Assembly: GCA_019633425.1 (NCBI GenBank)
Contig: WSUB01000409.1
Span: 1-12,223 of the forward strand
DNA from: Tulasnella sp. 424
Taxonomy: Eukaryota > Basidiomycota > Agaricomycetes > Cantharellales > Tulasnellaceae
Length of the DNA stretch: 12,223 nucleotides
Direction: 5' to 3'
Part shown: one piece after another, positions 8,782 through 12,223 of the stretch
Layout: every line of letters starts with the position of its first letter
How positions within the stretch are numbered: position 1 is the stretch's first letter
Notes under the pieces: generated by a model
The model's input: the letters and a program-made list of their open reading frames with translations, nothing else
What the model was told of the DNA's origin: nothing
Database searches by the model: none
Program-made: the position numbers and the translations under genes

Positions 8782-9736
8782 TTTGCTAGTTGTATCTTGT
8801 GGTATTTTCCTCCGATCACGATTCTTGTTCAATTGACCTGCGATTGATTTGTTATACGATTCCGGTTGCTCATTCTTCATGTCTAAACGAATCGTTGCGG
8901 CATCTGGGAAACATGAGCTGCAATCAAACATCATTGGTTCTATTGATTTTAGCTTTTGGAAACATTTGAGATCCTAAATAACTCGTGGGCTTTCCCCGTC
9001 TTGTTCTCAATTCGCTATCTATCGCCCTCCAGTTCAGATGAAACAACGGACCGATAGGTATAGACTGATTATCCGGTCCGGTCATTGGTTTATTCCCGTG
9101 CGACTTCAGCTCACGTTGAGACAACCAGAACACCGGCGTCGGTCTGAAAAGACACTCGCTTCGCCGGAAACACGGCAGTGCGAGACTGTGAGTGCACGCT
9201 CCCTGCTCATCAGTATCGCCGACATAAAAAATGAGCTTAGAACAATTATTATCTACAGTCTCGCTTGCACGAGATCATCATACATGTAAGCCCGTCAAAA
9301 CTCCCATCCCGCGTCCGTCTTTCTCGCCATTCTGTTAGATTCAAGCTACACTAACCCTCAGTTCTGCCCCAAGCCCACTGGTACCACCACATAGCATCTG
9401 AAAGGAAGCAGCACCGCGAATAATTAATACCTCAACGCGTAGAGGTACCGTGCATATTAAAATTCGTTAATTTCTGCTCTAGTCGATGGCTGTAGGGCTG
9501 ATGGTACGTTAGCTCGGAGGAGAAACCATATTCTCCAACCTTTACATAGAGTTCTGCCAGCCTCCCGTGTTTGCGTAACAGTCTCAGTCCTCTTCATTGC
9601 CTTTCAACTAGAGCTGGAACTTTCGAGGACTTGAAGTGGAGGGGGATGTGGGGCAGGCTTGTGGAGAAGATGACAACATGATGACGATTGTGCCTGACGA
9701 TCGTCCCTGCCCCTCGCCGGACAAGACTTCCATTAG
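8782..9736. other. 3' flank of the NLR gene and intergenic sequence
   Basis: The first 200 or so bases after the TGA are T-rich and probably include the receptor's 3' untranslated region. No canonical AATAAA is seen; an AT-rich CTAAATAACT lies near 8976. Short open frames at 9038-9289 (plus) and 8924-9133 (minus) carry no recognisable domain, and their codon patterns are not convincing. I see no tRNA, rRNA or complete transposon here. Confidence 0.5.
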
Positions 9737-10166
9737 CGGGGATACAACAACGAGGCCAAGAGTGGTTCAGATAACGACGCACAGTCGGCCCAGGTCTCTA
9801 CGGGTATCAGCAAGTTAAAGCATACGTCGGAATTTACGCTCCCGACCCACACGCAAAGAGTCTGCAAGTCGAGGCGAGCCAAGTGCGGTCAGATCGACGC
9901 GGTGCCCAGGGCCCGGACCTCCCTCCACAACAAACGTCCGTAGCTTGTCTTTTTTTTGGTCTCCCTTCACGCTAGTCAGGCTTTATTTTAAGCTTTGAGA
10001 CTGCAAGACGCAAAAATAGTAAGTCAGTCTCATCCGCAGTGAGGTACTTAGCAGAGGTCGCGCAGATACGCTGGGTACCGTGTACCGGGCGGGGAGCAAT
10101 TCGGACGCGTGTATTGAGTGCACCCAGAACGAGAAGGACATTGCATTGCGCGGTCCGGTGGCTTAA
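9737..10166 (+). pseudogene. Possible remnant of a zinc-cluster protein gene
   Basis: Two plus-strand fragments look like pieces of a fungal cysteine-cluster DNA-binding protein. Fragment one (9737-9943) is polar and then reads RVCKSRRAKCGQ, with C-x6-C amid basic residues as in the middle of a Zn2Cys6 finger, but without the preceding C-x2-C partner. Fragment two ends at TAA 10164-10166 and reads ACIECTQNEKD, a C-x2-C start like the second half of such a cluster. Stops and a T-rich run (9949-9957) separate them. The match rests on a few residues, so chance is a real alternative. Confidence 0.25.
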
Positions 10167-10607
10167 AGTTACTCTCAGTGGTAAGGGAAGAACGGTGGAG
10201 ATGAATATTGACGGGGGCGTTGGTTAACGAAAAGTGATGGAGGGACAAGTCGAGGGACCATACGCATTGCACCCCATGTGTTGTCCACTTTCCCGATCAC
10301 AGACGAGAACTTCTAATTGGGCCTACTTTGCGCCCCACTCCTTTGCATTGACTCTCCGCTTTATTGAGTGTATTGTCATGTAACAGTCACGGTCCTCAGC
10401 GTCTGTCGTGCCTATCCCTTGCACGCGCAGCAAATCCTACCAAGCAACCCATTTCCTCGCCCTTTCCACCGTCTTCAAGTCTAACCCAACACGGGTCTGC
10501 CCCTCGACACGCAGTCTCCCTCTCCTCTTCTCTATGCCCCACTGTACCAGAGATATTGTCAGTCAGCTCCCACTTCTTTACTTGTACTCCTATCGTGAGT
10601 GCTAAGT
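10167..10607. other. Intergenic stretch before repeat copy B
   Basis: The sequence is pyrimidine-rich on the plus strand from about 10430 to 10590, as in fungal gene leaders. This would fit a former promoter for the gene-like unit of copy B. The frames at 10364-10609 are short and low in complexity. I see no recognisable gene. Confidence 0.4.
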
Positions 10608-12171
10608 GACCGGCGACGCAAAGCTGGAGAGACTTTCAATCTGAACCGCCAGCCCACACTATCAAGTATTGACAAGAAGTCGCCACCAAGCTCCTCGTCC
10701 GATTCCGTCGAGGTCCATGTCAGCAAGCTTCACCTTCCTGCTGGATCTTCCAGCTCACGTTGTTCAAGGCATCACAGGCAGAAAATGCCGAATGCACTCC
10801 CCTTCCGGTGAGGTGGATCCAGGGGTGTCGTCTCAGCTGTTACCTAGACCTCATCAACTCTGAGGCCGGCTGGAGATGACGGGACCGGAGAAGCGGAGCA
10901 GCGCTTGGGCTCGAGTCCAGCCAGATTATTTCGCTATCTGTACGTCCACAAATGACTTCCAGAAACCGTCTCCAGCGAGCTTACAACGTGCTTTCTTGTG
11001 TTCAGGGTCGCCTACCCACACCTTTGACTTCCCTCGAAGCGTCGACTCCACCCGCTGCAACAACAGCCTCGGTATCCTGAACCTCCTATCACCAGGGAGG
11101 CGGTACCCGACCTTGCATGCGTCGGTCGGGATTATGGCCTCATCGCCCCTACGGTTCGGCACCAACATTCCCCTCCTCCCCTTCACCATCCCGCCAAATC
11201 CGTCTCAAGTCCATACAGTACAACATGCTCGCAAAGCTCTTGGGATCTACTCTACCTGAAGCGAATACTCGTAGTCGACTTCAGGGGGGACAAGTGGCTC
11301 TTCATGCTATCTTGCGACGATTCGGGACTTACGGCCCATCAAGCGACCCTCCGAACACCAGCACAATCACTAAAGGAGGATTGAATAAGGGCTGGGGAGC
11401 TATTATGTTTGCCAAGTACGATTATAGGTTGATGGAACGGGAGTTTTTGTGGCGGAGAGAAGTGAGTCCTTCTCGAGGAATCCGTGCGCCGATGGTTCCC
11501 AGTTCTGACCTGCCTCGAACATCTTAAGCCGCCCAGCACGTCGTGATTCGACCCCACTTATCTCTTCAGGAGAGCTCAGCACTCTCGATCACACCTTTGC
11601 GCTCAATTATATATCTACGATCTTCGGGATGCCGGTGCAGCTGGGCGCAAACCGCCGCAGGGCCGAGGATCTCGAGAAGAAGTCAATAGGAGCAGAAATC
11701 CGAGGCCCATCATGAAGGAACATGGTTCCTCTTTGACATGCTTAGGCTCCGCTACGGCTTCCATTGCAGCGAGAAGCGTTCAACTTCACGTGGTGGTGCG
11801 TTCAACTCTGGGTATCAGCGATGTGCGCATTGCGTACGAACGTCCTCAAGCCCCTCCAATGGTGGAGTGACACGGTATCAAAAGTTTCACCTCGGCAACC
11901 TCCATCGAATTGCGACTGCGCCAGAATCTGCAAGCCCGCTTCCTAGGAGAGGAATGGTTTCAACGCTGTTGTAGTAGTTGGTCACGGAACCGGAATACAG
12001 ACCGAATCTTTTTTTGCGAATCGGTTCATCATGGACTCCAGCTCCCTGAGTCTGACCGACTGCGCGGGATTACCGGTGCTTGGTGGAAGTGCGAGGGAGC
12101 GGAACGGGATTGAAATGATGCTTTTCATACTGTAAGCGTAGTTGCGAGCATTCTTGGTAGTCAAAATGAGT
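10608..12171 (+). repeat. Repeat copy B: gene-like unit, direct-repeat partner of 1249-3040
   Basis: This is the homologue of copy A in the same orientation, shorter mainly because it lacks the segment A holds at about 1460-1700. Copy B keeps longer open stretches. The frame at 11117-11461 reads LAKLLGSTLPEANTR, then LNKGWGAIMFAKYDYRLM and ends at a GTGAGT donor (11462). If spliced to an acceptor near 11574, phase is kept and the next exon reads LSTLDHTFALNYISTIFG. The first part (10599-10811, SSSSDSVEV) and the part after 11720 are out of frame with it, and a TGA closes the frame near 11719. I do not recognise the protein. The unit is either a decayed gene or a very short gene whose exons I cannot fully place. 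Confidence 0.75.
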
Positions 12172-12223
12172 GTTAATGATAGGCAGTGTGGAACGCGTTT
12201 CGCGCCTCAACAAAATAATCGTC

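Noticed and set aside
9038..9289. A possible 83-residue protein
   Set aside because: No domain, no clear upstream or downstream signals, and no repeat or homologous copy in the window to test it against.
1249..12171. The flanking repeats as the LTRs of a retrotransposon
   Set aside because: No reverse transcriptase, integrase or Gag sequence lies between them, no TG...CA ends or target-site duplication are evident, and the repeats contain gene-like, intron-bearing sequence.

Overview
The window looks like nuclear DNA of a filamentous fungus, most likely a basidiomycete of the Agaricomycetes. The evidence is a large gene cut by many short GT-AG introns (about 50-85 bases), a NACHT-WD40 NOD-like receptor (NLR) of the HET-E/NWD kind, and a GRF-type zinc-finger gene with a second cysteine cluster. 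The species cannot be named from the sequence.

Layout. (1) Positions 1-561, minus strand: the 5' part of a spliced zinc-finger gene that leaves the window on the left. (2) 562-1248: non-coding, with three 22-base tandem repeats (879-944). (3) 1249-3040: repeat copy A, a degenerate gene-like unit. (4) 3041-3467: promoter and 5' leader of the receptor, with a TATA-like box and a pyrimidine-rich stretch. (5) 3468-8781, plus strand: the receptor gene. By reading it I infer ten exons and a protein of about 1597 residues. It has an N-terminal helical region of about 430 residues that may hold two four-helix bundles, then a NACHT ATPase module, then 12 nearly identical 43-residue WD40 repeats, a decayed 13th, and a conserved tail. 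(6) 8782-10607: no convincing intact gene; fragments of a possible zinc-cluster protein lie at 9737-10166. (7) 10608-12171: repeat copy B, the direct-repeat partner of A.

How the parts relate. The receptor is the only gene that appears complete. By family precedent it would sense a ligand through the WD40 propellers, oligomerise through NACHT, and signal or kill through the N-terminal helices. Its WD40 repeats are nearly uniform except at a few positions, where every repeat carries a different residue set; this is the known signature of diversifying fungal NLRs. Direct repeats A and B, both in the receptor's orientation, bracket it and could support its loss or duplication by unequal recombination. 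I see no operon-like link between the zinc-finger gene and the receptor.
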